DNA from: Clostridia bacterium
GTDB taxonomy: Bacteria; Bacillota; Clostridia; Christensenellales; Aristaeellaceae
Direction: 5' to 3'
DNA: 64,000 nucleotides
Assembly (NCBI GenBank): GCA_017395065.1
Contig: JAFPWH010000063.1
Location: forward strand, 62,001 to 126,000
Shown piece by piece: positions 24,274 through 33,388 of the stretch. Within the stretch, counting starts at the first letter, position 1; every line of letters begins with the position of its first letter. The notes beneath the pieces were generated by a model. The model was not told the DNA's origin, searched no databases, and saw only the letters and a program-made list of their open reading frames with translations. Made by a program: the position numbers and the translations under genes.

Positions 24274-25548
24274 TTACTCCGCTTCTTTCTCCTCCGGCGC
24301 GACGTCGGCCTTCAGGGTGTCTACCCTGTGGGGCTCGGCTTCGAGCACGGTCATGGTGATGCGGTCGTAGGTAAAGCTGTCGCCGGGTTGCGGGAATTTG
24401 TCCAGCATTTCGGTGGCCCAGCCGCCAACGGTCGTGTAGTGCGTCGTAAAATCGGCCGGCGGCGTGTAATCGATCGCGCTGAAGAAGTCGTAAATGTTCA
24501 TCGAGCCGTTGATCTGGTGGGAATTCGCGCCGACCTCTACGATCTCCTCCTCCACGTCGTCGCGCTCGTCGAAGATCTCGCCCACGATCTCCTCCATGAT
24601 GTCCTCCATCGTGAGGATGCCCATGGTGCCGCCGAACTCGTCCACGACCACCGCCATCTGCAGGCGGTTTTTGCGGAATTCGCGTATGATGGACGAGACC
24701 ATGCGCGTCTTGTGCACGAACAGCACATTGACCAGCATGTCGCGTATCGGCGTGTCTTCGCCCTGCATGCGCTTTTTCATGAAGGTCTTTGTGGGCAGAA
24801 CGCCTATAATGTTGTCGATCGTGCCCTCGTAGACCGGAAGGCGGCTGTGGCGCAGCATTTTGTTGGAGAGCTCTTCGACGTTCTGATTTACGTCGATGGC
24901 CACGATGTCCACGCGCGGGGTCATGACCTCCATGGCCATGGTGTCGCTGAACTCGATGGCGTTGTTGATCATTTCGCCCTCTTCCTCGGTGAATACGCCC
25001 TGCTCCTCGGCGTCCTCGAGAACGATGCGCAGTTCGTCCGTGGTCGTCTGGGGCTTTTGCTCCTTGGGCGTCCAGATGGGCGAAAGCTTGTTGACCAGCT
25101 TTTCCACGCCCGTGACGAGGGGCTTGAAAAAGCCCATGACTGCCTTAAGCGGCGAGGAAAAGCGGCGCGACAGGACGTCCGGCCGGTCGGCGGCAATGAT
25201 CTTGGGCATGGTCTCGCCGAAGACGATCAGAAGCAGCGTCGTGATGACCGTGGCGATAAACTCGCCGCGCCTTAAGTCGAGCAAGCGCACGAAGAACACC
25301 GTGGCGGCCGAGGACGCGGCGATGTTGGTCAGGTTGTTGCTTACAAGGATGGTACTCAGCGACCGGGTATAATTGTCCTGAATGTATTTCGCGTTCCGGG
25401 CGCGCCTGTCGCCGTTTTCGGCGTCCTTTTCGATGCGCTTTTTGTTGGCTCTTGCGAAGGTGATCTCGCAGCTTGAGAAAAACGCGCTCAGGGCGATCAG
25501 AAGCGCATAGAGCAAAAGCACGAGTATTTCGATGAGCGTCTTAGGCAT
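24274..25548 (-). CDS. CNNM/CorC-HlyC family transporter (DUF21, CBS pair, C-terminal domain)
   Basis: A 424-residue membrane protein. Residues 1 to about 190 are a DUF21/CNNM transmembrane domain (LLIALSAFFSSCEITFARANKKRIE). Residues about 205-330 hold two CBS domains (TPRVDIVAIDVN, DTPIRDMLVNVLFV, FGGTMGILTMEDIMEEIVGEIFDE). Residues about 335-415 are the CorC_HlyC domain (QINGSMNIYDFFSAIDY). Family members have been linked to Mg2+ or other divalent cation efflux and sensing; older 'hemolysin' labels are misleading. It overlaps its upstream paralogue by 8 bases, so the two are translated together. Confidence 0.92.
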   Translation of the reverse strand: MPKTLIEILVLLLYALLIALSAFFSSCEITFARANKKRIEKDAENGDRRARNAKYIQDNYTRSLSTILVSNNLTNIAASSAATVFFVRLLDLRRGEFIATVITTLLLIVFGETMPKIIAADRPDVLSRRFSSPLKAVMGFFKPLVTGVEKLVNKLSPIWTPKEQKPQTTTDELRIVLEDAEEQGVFTEEEGEMINNAIEFSDTMAMEVMTPRVDIVAIDVNQNVEELSNKMLRHSRLPVYEGTIDNIIGVLPTKTFMKKRMQGEDTPIRDMLVNVLFVHKTRMVSSIIREFRKNRLQMAVVVDEFGGTMGILTMEDIMEEIVGEIFDERDDVEEEIVEVGANSHQINGSMNIYDFFSAIDYTPPADFTTHYTTVGGWATEMLDKFPQPGDSFTYDRITMTVLEAEPHRVDTLKADVAPEEKEAE

Positions 25549-26548
25549 TTTCGCTCACCTCCTGCTCGTCCTCGTCGTAGATCTCTCCGGCGATCTCCTC
25601 GAGGATGTCCTCCATCGTGACGATGCCGAGGGTCTTGCCGCTTTCGCTGACCACGGCCAGGTGCGTGCGCCTGCCGCTCATGCCCTCGAAGACCTTGCTC
25701 ACGGGAATGTCCGATCGGATGAAGTACGGGCGGGTCATGATGTCCGCTACGTCGATGAAGGTGCCGGCGTTCAGGCGGTAGAGGGCCTTGTTTGCGGACA
25801 GCACGCCCACGATGTCGTCGACGCTGCCGTCGGTGACCGGTATGCGGGAAAACTTTACGTCGATGAGCAGCTTTTTCAGGTCCTCGGCGCTTATGTCTTT
25901 GGGAACGCATACCACCTGATCGACGGGCGTCATGATCTCTCCGGCGAGGATGTCTCCGAAATGGATCGTGGACTTGATGATCTCTTTCTCGTCCGGCTCG
26001 ATCAGTCCTTCGTCCTCGACGTTTTCGACCAGTTCCTCGAATTCGTCCTCGGTCACGTCCGGCAGCGCCTGCTTTTTCGGCAAAAGCTTTTTGGCGCTCT
26101 CGCCGATAAAGGTAAACAGCGCGCTCAGCGGCGAAAGCACGACCCTGAAAAAGCTGATCGGATAGGCGGCCAGCAGTGCCCAGCCGTCCGCGTTCACCTT
26201 GGCGATGTTTTTGGGGATCGTCTCGGAAAACAGAAACACCAAAAGTGTACTTGCGACGGTGGCGATCACGGAGCCCAGGTCGCTGTCGAGCATGGTGACC
26301 ACCGCGACGGTCGCGATCGCCGACACGGAGATGTAGATGATGTTTATGACGATGAGCAGTGTAACGATCGTGCGGTCAAAGTCGTCCAGCAGCTTTGCAA
26401 GCCGCTTTGCGCGCTTTTTGCCGTTTTCGGCCAGCGCGCGGATGCGCGCCTCGTTACAGAAGGAGAACGCCGTTTCGCTGCCCGCGAAAAAGCCGGCGCA
26501 GGGGATAAGACACAGTATCAGCAGAATACTTCGGGGGATATCGTCCAT
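25541..26548 (-). CDS. CNNM family protein (DUF21 plus CBS pair, no CorC_HlyC domain)
   Basis: A 335-residue paralogue of the downstream gene. Its CNNM domain occupies residues 1 to about 180 (LCLIPCAGFFAGSETAFSFCNEARIRAL) and its CBS pair about 205-325 (TPVDQVVCVP, VADIMTRPYFI, TLGIVTMEDILEEIAGEIYDE). It then ends with an acidic tail instead of the CorC_HlyC domain, so it is the shorter partner of a probable heterodimer. The upstream ribosome site is weak. The divergently placed plsX operon begins about 200 bases away. Confidence 0.9.
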   Translation of the reverse strand: MDDIPRSILLILCLIPCAGFFAGSETAFSFCNEARIRALAENGKKRAKRLAKLLDDFDRTIVTLLIVINIIYISVSAIATVAVVTMLDSDLGSVIATVASTLLVFLFSETIPKNIAKVNADGWALLAAYPISFFRVVLSPLSALFTFIGESAKKLLPKKQALPDVTEDEFEELVENVEDEGLIEPDEKEIIKSTIHFGDILAGEIMTPVDQVVCVPKDISAEDLKKLLIDVKFSRIPVTDGSVDDIVGVLSANKALYRLNAGTFIDVADIMTRPYFIRSDIPVSKVFEGMSGRRTHLAVVSESGKTLGIVTMEDILEEIAGEIYDEDEQEVSENA

Positions 26549-26588
26549 GGAGTAGGGGTTTCACTGCCTTTCATTGATAGATGGAGAT

Positions 26589-26617
26589 ATTATGCCATAA
26601 GTTTAATTGTTTTGCAA
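26589..26617 (-). promoter_or_regulatory. Promoter of the CNNM gene pair
   Basis: Minus strand TTGCAA, 17-base spacer, CATAAT, giving a leader of roughly 35 bases. Confidence 0.65.
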
Positions 26618-26692
26618 TAGAAATTTATAAATTTACAGCAAAACATTTTATCCGTGCCGGAACGACACCCTTCGGCTACGCACAATAATAAT

Positions 26693-26721
26693 TTGACAAG
26701 TATAGAAAAAAAAGGTACAAT
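26693..26721 (+). promoter_or_regulatory. Promoter of the plsX-acpP-rnc-smc-ftsY run
   Basis: TTGACA, 17-base spacer, TACAAT. Transcription would begin near 26728, only about ten bases before the GGAGG ribosome site at 26739. I see no FapR-type operator. Confidence 0.85.
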
Positions 26722-26765
26722 ATAGATTGGTATAATGTGGAGGTGTTTTTACGGACAGGATCATA

Positions 26766-27758
26766 TTGGCGGTGGACGCGCAGGGCGGCGACAACGCGCC
26801 CGGCTGCGTCGTCGAGGGTATCAAGCAGTTCCTGGGCGATTTCAAGGACAGCGAAGTGCTTTTGTTCGGCCATGAAGACAGGCTCAGGCCGCTTTTGGAC
26901 ATGCCGGACGGGGTGAAGGCGCACGTCACGCTGATAAACGCGCCCGAAGAGATCACCATGCACGACGAGCCAATGATGGCGGTCCGCAGAAAGCAGGATT
27001 CGTCGCTGGTGATGGGCCTTAAGGCCGTAAGCGACGGCCGTGCACAGGCCTTCGTGTCCGCGGGCTCGACGGGCGCCATGTTCATCGGCGCCATGGTCAC
27101 GCTCAAAATGCTAAGGGGCATTTCGCGCCCCGCGATCGGCGCGATCTTCCCGGGCCTGAACAAGCCCTTCCTGCTGATGGACTGCGGCGCGAACGCGGAC
27201 TGTCAGGCGGATTACCTGCGCCAGTTCGGTCTGATGGGCAACACGTACATGCAAAAGGTGCTGGGCGTGAGCGAGCCCAAAGTCGCGCTGGTCAACATCG
27301 GCGCGGAAGAAGAAAAGGGCAGCAAGCTCTACAAGGAAGCCCATCAGCTGATGAAGGCACAGAGCGATTACCGCTTCATCGGCAACGTGGAATCGCGCGA
27401 GCTCATGCAGGGCGAGCACGACGTGATCGTGTGCGACGGCTTTACCGGAAACATCATACTGAAGTACGCCGAGGGCCTCGTAAAGTCCCTGTTCAAGGTG
27501 ATCAAGGGCGAGGTAATGCAGTCCCTGCGCGGAAAGCTGGGCGGGCTGATGCTCAAGCCCACCTTTACCAAAGTCAAAGACAGCATGAATTCCGACCGCT
27601 ACGGCGGCGCGCCCCTGCTGGGCGTAAACGGCGCGGTCGTCAAGGCGCACGGCTCCTCCAACGGCTACGCATTTGCAAAGGCGCTGGAGCAAGCCCGCCT
27701 CATGGTAGTTTCCGACGTGACGGGCACCCTCAGGCGCGGTCTGGAAGAAAAAGCGTAA
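26766..27758 (+). CDS. plsX: Phosphate acyltransferase PlsX
   Basis: A PlsX protein of at least 330 residues, which converts acyl-ACP to acyl-phosphate for phospholipid synthesis. Family marks are AVDAQGGDNAPGCVVEG at the N-terminus, SAGSTGAMFIGA, LMDCGANADC and VCDGFTGNIILKYAEG. No ATG or GTG lies at the expected start. The coordinates use the in-frame TTG at 26766, but the GGAGG at 26739-26743 is ideally spaced for the ACG at 26751, which would add MDRII before LAVDA. The in-frame codons at 26760 and 26763 are ATC and ATA. It is followed by acpP and rnc, the usual Firmicute order. Confidence 0.92.
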   Translation: MAVDAQGGDNAPGCVVEGIKQFLGDFKDSEVLLFGHEDRLRPLLDMPDGVKAHVTLINAPEEITMHDEPMMAVRRKQDSSLVMGLKAVSDGRAQAFVSAGSTGAMFIGAMVTLKMLRGISRPAIGAIFPGLNKPFLLMDCGANADCQADYLRQFGLMGNTYMQKVLGVSEPKVALVNIGAEEEKGSKLYKEAHQLMKAQSDYRFIGNVESRELMQGEHDVIVCDGFTGNIILKYAEGLVKSLFKVIKGEVMQSLRGKLGGLMLKPTFTKVKDSMNSDRYGGAPLLGVNGAVVKAHGSSNGYAFAKALEQARLMVVSDVTGTLRRGLEEKA

Positions 27759-27819
27759 AAAGACATATTTCAGCAGACAGCTGTAATATCATAAAACATA
27801 CTTAATCGGAGGTTTTGAT

Positions 27820-28053
27820 ATGGATTACAATACGGTTTTCAATAAGGTTTCCGAACTCATTCTGGCGCAGCTGCCCATCAGCGCGGATCAGATCAAGCCC
27901 GAGAGCCGCCTGGTGGAGGACCTGGGCGCGGACAGCGCGAACATCATGATCCTCATCTGCGACATCGAAAACGAATTTGACGTGCAGGTGGACAACGACA
28001 TGCTGGCCAAGGTCTCGACGGTAGACGACATCGTAAAGTATCTTTTGAAATGA
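27820..28053 (+). CDS. acpP: Acyl carrier protein
   Basis: A 77-residue acidic helical protein that carries fatty-acyl chains on a phosphopantetheine arm. The attachment serine is in LVEDLGADSANIMIL, slightly different from the common DSLD form. It lies between plsX and rnc, with a GGAGG ribosome site nine bases upstream. Its TGA overlaps the rnc ATG. Confidence 0.93.
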   Translation: MDYNTVFNKVSELILAQLPISADQIKPESRLVEDLGADSANIMILICDIENEFDVQVDNDMLAKVSTVDDIVKYLLK

Positions 28054-28730
28054 GCCCTGTCGAAGCCAAAATCGGCTACGAATTCAGGCAAAAAAAGCTG
28101 CTGACGCAGGCGCTGACGCATCCCTCCTACGGCGGGGACCATCACGTGCCGGACTATCAGCGGCTGGAATTTCTGGGCGACGCGGTGCTGGAACTGTACA
28201 TCAGCGACCGGCTGTACCGCGCCTATCCCCTGTTGGGCGAGGGCAAGCTTACGCGCATGCGGGCTGACCTCGTCCGGGAAAGTATGCTTTCAAAGGCGCT
28301 CGAAGACCTGGACATAAGCAAATACATCTACCTCTCCGTCGGCGAGGACAGGGGCGGCGGGCGCGAAAAGCCCTCGATCCTGTGCGACGTGCTGGAGGCC
28401 GTCATCGGCGCGATCTATCTGGACGGCGGCTCCAAATGCGCGGCCGCGTTCATACAGCGCGCGCTGGGCGACGCGCTCAAACAGGACACCTCGCGGGAGG
28501 ACCATCTGGACTATAAAAGCAGACTTCAGTCTGTTTTACAGTCACAGGGGAACATGCCCGTCTACGAGCTGACGGCGCGCGAAGGCCCCGACCACGCGCC
28601 CGTGTTCAGCTACCGCGTGAGCGCGGACGGAACGGAGCTGGGAACAGGCAGCGGCGCGTCCAAGCAGCAGGCGCAACTGAACGCCGCCGAGGACGCGCTC
28701 AAGCGCCTCGCGGCGCAAAGCGGCGGCTGA
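28050..28730 (+). CDS. rnc: Ribonuclease III
   Basis: A 226-residue double-strand-specific endonuclease that processes rRNA precursors and structured RNAs. The catalytic domain (residues about 5-145) has the signature RLEFLGDAVLELYIS, the second acidic site LCDVLEAVIGAIYLDGG, and the usual dimer contacts. A dsRNA-binding domain follows at about 155-222 (YKSRLQSVLQSQG, GSGASKQQAQLNAAEDAL). It overlaps acpP by four bases (ATGA). Confidence 0.95.
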   Translation: MSPVEAKIGYEFRQKKLLTQALTHPSYGGDHHVPDYQRLEFLGDAVLELYISDRLYRAYPLLGEGKLTRMRADLVRESMLSKALEDLDISKYIYLSVGEDRGGGREKPSILCDVLEAVIGAIYLDGGSKCAAAFIQRALGDALKQDTSREDHLDYKSRLQSVLQSQGNMPVYELTAREGPDHAPVFSYRVSADGTELGTGSGASKQQAQLNAAEDALKRLAAQSGG

Positions 28731-28785
28731 ATGGCCGCGCGCGTTATTTTGCATTTTATTTGATTGATCAGGAGTTAGGGTACGA

Positions 28786-31700
28786 TTGCGACTTAAACGG
28801 CTTTACATACACGGCTTCAAGAGCTTTGCAGACCGGGTGGAGATCACCTTCGAGCACGGCATAACCGGCGTCGTCGGGCCCAACGGCTGCGGAAAGAGCA
28901 ACATCGCCGACGCAATCCGCTGGGTGCTGGGCGAGCAGAGCGCAAAGCAGCTTCGCGGCAGCAAGATGGAGGACGTGATCTTCAACGGCACCGACAAGCG
29001 CCGCCGTTCGGGCTACTGTGAAGTGACGCTCACCTTCGACAACGAGGACCGCGCGCTCAACCTCGACTACAGCGAGGTGGCGGTCACGCGCCGCGCCTAC
29101 AGGACGGGCGAGGGCGAATACCTGCTCAACAGCCAGCCCTGCAGGCTCAAGGACATCGTGGACCTTTTCCGGGACACCGGCACGGGCCGCGACGGCTATT
29201 CCATCATCGGCCAGGGGCGCGTGGACGAAATCCTGAGCCAGAAAAACGAGGAACGCCGCCAGGTGTTTGAAGAGGCGGCGGGCATCGTGAAATACAAGAC
29301 CCGAAAGACCGAGGCGGAAAAGCGCCTCGAAAACACGAGCCAGAACCTGGACCGCGTAAACGACCTTGTAGAGAGTCTGGAGGAGCGCATAGAGCCCCTT
29401 CGGCTGCAAAGCGAGGACGCGCGCAAGTATCTCGCGCTGCGGGACGAACTGAAGGATCTGGAGCTCAACGCCTTCTGCGTGCGCAGCCAAAGATACACGG
29501 AGCGCATACAGGAGCTGGACGAAAGTCTCGGCAGTCTTTCGCAGGACACGGGTGCAAACGAGGAAGCCCGCGCAAATCTTTCACAGGAGCGCGAGATTAG
29601 TCAGGCCGAGCTCGAAAAGGGCGAAAGAGAGAGCGCCTCGCTGCGGGAGGAGCTGCAGGAGCTGATCCGCGAAGTGGAGGCCGCCGAGGGCAGCGCGGGC
29701 GTGCTGCGCGAAAGGCTGAGCAGTTATCAGAAGGAAAGAGCCCGCCTGCAGGCCGAAAAGGAGACCGCCTCGCAGGGCGAGCAGGGCTTGAGTAAGCGCA
29801 TTGAAGATCTGCAGGCGGCGCTGAGCGAATTCGAAGCCAAGACGAAACGTGAGGCCGAAGCGCTCAAAGCGCGTGAGGAAGAGCTGAGCAAGGCGGAAGA
29901 AAACCTTACGGAGCTCGAGCAAAGCGCAGAAGACGCCAAGGAAGCCGTCATCAGCGCGATGAACGCGCTGGGCGACGCAAGGAGCGAGCAGGCGAGGCTG
30001 ACAGCCCTGACCCAGGCGATCGAAACGCAGATACGCAGTCTGGATCAGTCCCTGCAAAAGAGTGAGGAACAGACCGAAAACCTGTCCAAACTGCTCGAAA
30101 GCGCCCAGGATCAATTGGACGAGGAAACGAAGCGCCTGAACGATCTGAGCGGCGACGCAATGCGCTTGAACGAGGAAACGAAGCGCGCAGGCGAGGAATT
30201 CGAGCGCATGCGCGGCGACGCCAACGAGCTATTGTCGCAAAGGCAGGAGCTCAGCAGCCGCGCAAAACTCTTAAATGAAATGCAGCGCGATTACGAGGGT
30301 TACAATCTCTCCGTAAAGCAGGTGCTCAAGGAAGCTTCCCGCCTCGGCATGGCGAGCGTGCACGGCGTGGTGGCCAACGTCATCCATGCGGACGCGCGCA
30401 TCGAAAAGGCAGTGGAGACCGCGCTGGGCGCGGCGCTTCAGGACGTCATCGTGGACACCGAGGAAGACGCCAAGGAGCTGATCGACTTTCTCAAGCGCAA
30501 CCGCTTCGGCCGGGCGACATTTCTGCCCATCAGCGCCGTGCGCGGGAGGACGCTGGACATGAACGAGCGCCGGGTGCTTTCGATGCCCGGCTGCGTCGGC
30601 GTCGCAAGCGAGATGGTGACCTTCGACGCAAAATACCGCGGCATCGCCGAAAACCTGCTGGGCAGGACGGTGATCGCCGAAAACCTTACGCTGGGTATCC
30701 CCATCCACAGGGCGGGCCGGCAGAGCTTCCGCCTGGTGACGCTGGACGGCGACGTGATGAACGTGGGCGGCTCCATGACCGGCGGCAGCACCGTCAGCCG
30801 CATGACCAGCCTTCTGTCCCGCGAAAGGGAAATCAAGGAAACCGGCGAAAAGCTCGAGCAGATGAACGCACGCCTCAGGCAGTACGAAAGCGATCTGAAG
30901 CAGCTTTCCGAAAAACGCGCGTCTCTCAAAGCTTCGAGGCAGGAGGCCTTCGACGAATTCCATCAGCAGCAGATCGCACTGACCCGCGCGCAGGCGCACC
31001 TGACGCAGGCGCAGGAGGATTGGGACAGGCAGCTGGAAAGCGTGAAGGAACTCGAAAACGAAAAAGAGAATTTAAGGCAGCAGCTGGACGAGATCGCAAA
31101 GACCGAACAGGAGCTGCAAAACCAAAAGCAGCTCAGCCAGGAATCCAGCGACCGGCTGCGCAGCGAGGCCGCGCGTCTGCAGGGCGAGCTCAACCGCCTG
31201 CGCCCCGCGGTGAACGCGCTGCGGGAGCAGGTCACGGGCGAGCGCATCGCCTACGGCGCCTCCGAAAAGGATCTGGAGCTGCGCACGGCGGAGCTGAACC
31301 GCCTCGTCAATCAAAAGGGCGACACGCGCAGGATGCTGGCCGAGGCCGAGGAGAACTTAAAAAAGCTGTCCCTGAGCGAACAGGCGGACGCGGAGAGGCT
31401 GCACAGCGAAGAAGCGGCCCTCGGCATCGCGCGGAAATCCCTGACCGACACGCGCGCGCGCTTCGAAGACGCGGACAAGGCGCGCCTTGGCGCGCAGGAC
31501 AAGCTGCGCGGCCTGAACGAAAAAATCGAAAGTCTGACCCGCGAGGCCGAGGAGCTAAACGAGCGCGCCCACAGGATCGAACTGCTCAGGCAGCGCATAG
31601 AGGGCGACCTGACCAACCTGACCAACCGCATCTGGGAGGACTATCAATTGACCCTCGAGGGCGCGGGCGAATTCCGCAGGGACGACTTCAAGCTCTCCGA

Positions 31701-32346
31701 GGGCGAAAAGCGCATCAACGCGATCAAGACCGAGATCAAGGCGCTGGGCAGCGTGAACGTGAGCGCAATGGACGAATACCGCGAGGTGACGGAGCGCTAC
31801 GAGGAGCTCAGCAGCCAAAGGGACGATCTGATGCGCGCAAGGGAAGACCTTATGGGCATCATAAGCGAGCTCGGCGGCAAGATGGAAAAGCAGTTTACGG
31901 AAAAGCTTGCCCTGCTGGACACGTATTTCGGCGAAACCTTCACCGCGCTCTTCGGCGGCGGGCAGGCAAAGATCAGCCTGGAGGACCCGGACAACGCTTT
32001 GACAAGCGGCATAGAGATCGCCGCGCAGCCACCGGGCAAGAAGCTGCAATTGCTCTCCCTGCTCAGCGGCGGCGAAAGGGCGCTCACCGCCATCGCGATA
32101 CTGTTTGCGATGCTCAAACTGAAGCCCACGCCGTTTTGCATGCTGGACGAGATCGAGGCCGCGCTGGACGACGCGAACATAGACAACTTCGCCGAATATT
32201 TAAAGAGCTATTCCGACAACACGCAGTTCGTGGTCGTCACCCACAGAAAGGGCACGATGGCGGCCTGCGACGCGCTCTACGGCGTCGCGATGGAGGAAAA
32301 GGGCGTATCCAAGCTGATGAGCGTGAAACTGGCCGAGGCGGTGTGA
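28786..32346 (+). CDS. smc: Chromosome segregation/condensation protein SMC
   Basis: A 1186-residue SMC ATPase, the normal length for Firmicutes. Walker A is GVVGPNGCGKSNIADAIRW near residue 30. The two long coiled-coil arms run from about 165 to 495 and from about 675 to 1010. The hinge is at about 505-660 (VHGVVANVIHADARIEKAV). The signature is LLSGGERALTAIAILFAML and Walker B is FCMLDEIEAALDDAN near 1110. The start is a TTG (LRLKRLYIHGFKSFAD) with GGAG 11 bases upstream; no ATG fits the conserved N-terminus. It acts with ScpA/ScpB, which are not in this window. Confidence 0.95.
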   Translation: MRLKRLYIHGFKSFADRVEITFEHGITGVVGPNGCGKSNIADAIRWVLGEQSAKQLRGSKMEDVIFNGTDKRRRSGYCEVTLTFDNEDRALNLDYSEVAVTRRAYRTGEGEYLLNSQPCRLKDIVDLFRDTGTGRDGYSIIGQGRVDEILSQKNEERRQVFEEAAGIVKYKTRKTEAEKRLENTSQNLDRVNDLVESLEERIEPLRLQSEDARKYLALRDELKDLELNAFCVRSQRYTERIQELDESLGSLSQDTGANEEARANLSQEREISQAELEKGERESASLREELQELIREVEAAEGSAGVLRERLSSYQKERARLQAEKETASQGEQGLSKRIEDLQAALSEFEAKTKREAEALKAREEELSKAEENLTELEQSAEDAKEAVISAMNALGDARSEQARLTALTQAIETQIRSLDQSLQKSEEQTENLSKLLESAQDQLDEETKRLNDLSGDAMRLNEETKRAGEEFERMRGDANELLSQRQELSSRAKLLNEMQRDYEGYNLSVKQVLKEASRLGMASVHGVVANVIHADARIEKAVETALGAALQDVIVDTEEDAKELIDFLKRNRFGRATFLPISAVRGRTLDMNERRVLSMPGCVGVASEMVTFDAKYRGIAENLLGRTVIAENLTLGIPIHRAGRQSFRLVTLDGDVMNVGGSMTGGSTVSRMTSLLSREREIKETGEKLEQMNARLRQYESDLKQLSEKRASLKASRQEAFDEFHQQQIALTRAQAHLTQAQEDWDRQLESVKELENEKENLRQQLDEIAKTEQELQNQKQLSQESSDRLRSEAARLQGELNRLRPAVNALREQVTGERIAYGASEKDLELRTAELNRLVNQKGDTRRMLAEAEENLKKLSLSEQADAERLHSEEAALGIARKSLTDTRARFEDADKARLGAQDKLRGLNEKIESLTREAEELNERAHRIELLRQRIEGDLTNLTNRIWEDYQLTLEGAGEFRRDDFKLSEGEKRINAIKTEIKALGSVNVSAMDEYREVTERYEELSSQRDDLMRAREDLMGIISELGGKMEKQFTEKLALLDTYFGETFTALFGGGQAKISLEDPDNALTSGIEIAAQPPGKKLQLLSLLSGGERALTAIAILFAMLKLKPTPFCMLDEIEAALDDANIDNFAEYLKSYSDNTQFVVVTHRKGTMAACDALYGVAMEEKGVSKLMSVKLAEAV

Positions 32347-32400
32347 CAGAGAAACGCGCCCTTTTCGGGGCGGCACGATACACATGAAGGAGCAAACGCG

Positions 32401-33300
32401 ATGGGACTTTTCAGCAAGATCATAAACGGCCTTAGCCGCACGCGCGGCAAGGTCGGCGCACAGATGAACGAACTGGTGGAGAACGCCAAGGAACTGGACG
32501 AGGACTTTTTTGAGGAGCTGACCGACATCCTCGTGATGAGCGACGTGGGCGGCAAGCTTTCCTCGCAGCTCGTTGACGAACTGAAGCGCAGGGTACAGTC
32601 GGAGAACATAAAGGACCCCGCAAAGGCCAAGGAGCTGCTCAAGGATATACTGGTCAGGGAAATGATCGCGCCGCCCATGGTGCTCAACGACCCCTCCGTC
32701 ATCTTCGTCATCGGCGTAAACGGCGTGGGCAAGACGACCTCCATCGGCAAGCTGGCGAGCCGCTTAAAGACCGTCGGCCGCCGCGTCGTCATCGTGGCCG
32801 GCGACACGTTCCGCGCGGCCGCCGCCGAGCAGCTGACCGTCTGGGCAGACAGGGCCGAGGTGCCCATCGTCAAACGCCAGGAAGGCGCCGACCCCGCCAG
32901 CGTCGTCTACGACGGCATTCAGGCCGCCAAGGCGCGCCACGCGGACATCATGCTGGTGGACACGGCGGGCAGGCTCCACAACAAGACGCACCTGATGGAG
33001 GAGCTCAAAAAGATGGCGCGCATCGTGGAAAGGGAGTTCCCCGAGGCCGAGATGCACGCGCTGCTGGTACTGGACGCGACCACCGGCCAAAACGGCTTAA
33101 ATCAGGCGCAGGTCTTCATGGACGTTACGAAGCTCGACGGCATCGTTCTTACCAAGCTCGACGGCACGGCCAAGGGCGGCATCGCCCTTGCGATCCGGCA
33201 CGAGCTGAACCTGCCCGTGCGCTACATAGGCGTGGGCGAAGGCCTGGACGACATGCAGCCCTTCGAGGCGCACGAATTCATCGACGCGATCTTCGGCTGA
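32401..33300 (+). CDS. ftsY: Signal recognition particle receptor FtsY
   Basis: A 299-residue SRP GTPase that docks ribosome-SRP complexes at the membrane. Residues about 10-85 form the helical N domain. The G domain has G1 GVNGVGKTTSIGKLA, DTFRAAAAEQL, G3 DTAGRLHNK and G4 TKLDGTAKGG. The long acidic A domain of E. coli FtsY is absent, as is common in Firmicutes. It sits 54 bases after smc, completing the rnc-smc-ftsY block, with AAGGAG upstream. Confidence 0.95.
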   Translation: MGLFSKIINGLSRTRGKVGAQMNELVENAKELDEDFFEELTDILVMSDVGGKLSSQLVDELKRRVQSENIKDPAKAKELLKDILVREMIAPPMVLNDPSVIFVIGVNGVGKTTSIGKLASRLKTVGRRVVIVAGDTFRAAAAEQLTVWADRAEVPIVKRQEGADPASVVYDGIQAAKARHADIMLVDTAGRLHNKTHLMEELKKMARIVEREFPEAEMHALLVLDATTGQNGLNQAQVFMDVTKLDGIVLTKLDGTAKGGIALAIRHELNLPVRYIGVGEGLDDMQPFEAHEFIDAIFG

Positions 33301-33388
33301 CGCGCACAAGGGCGGCGCAGTACAAACCGAACACTGCCCCGCGAGGGGAAAACAAAAGCATATAATAGAAAGCGAGGAGGATTTTCAA

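Noticed and set aside
23927-24370. Plus-strand reading frames across the 132-base repeats
   Set aside because: They exist only because the repeat unit is a multiple of three (132). There is no ribosome site or promoter, and the region is palindromic.
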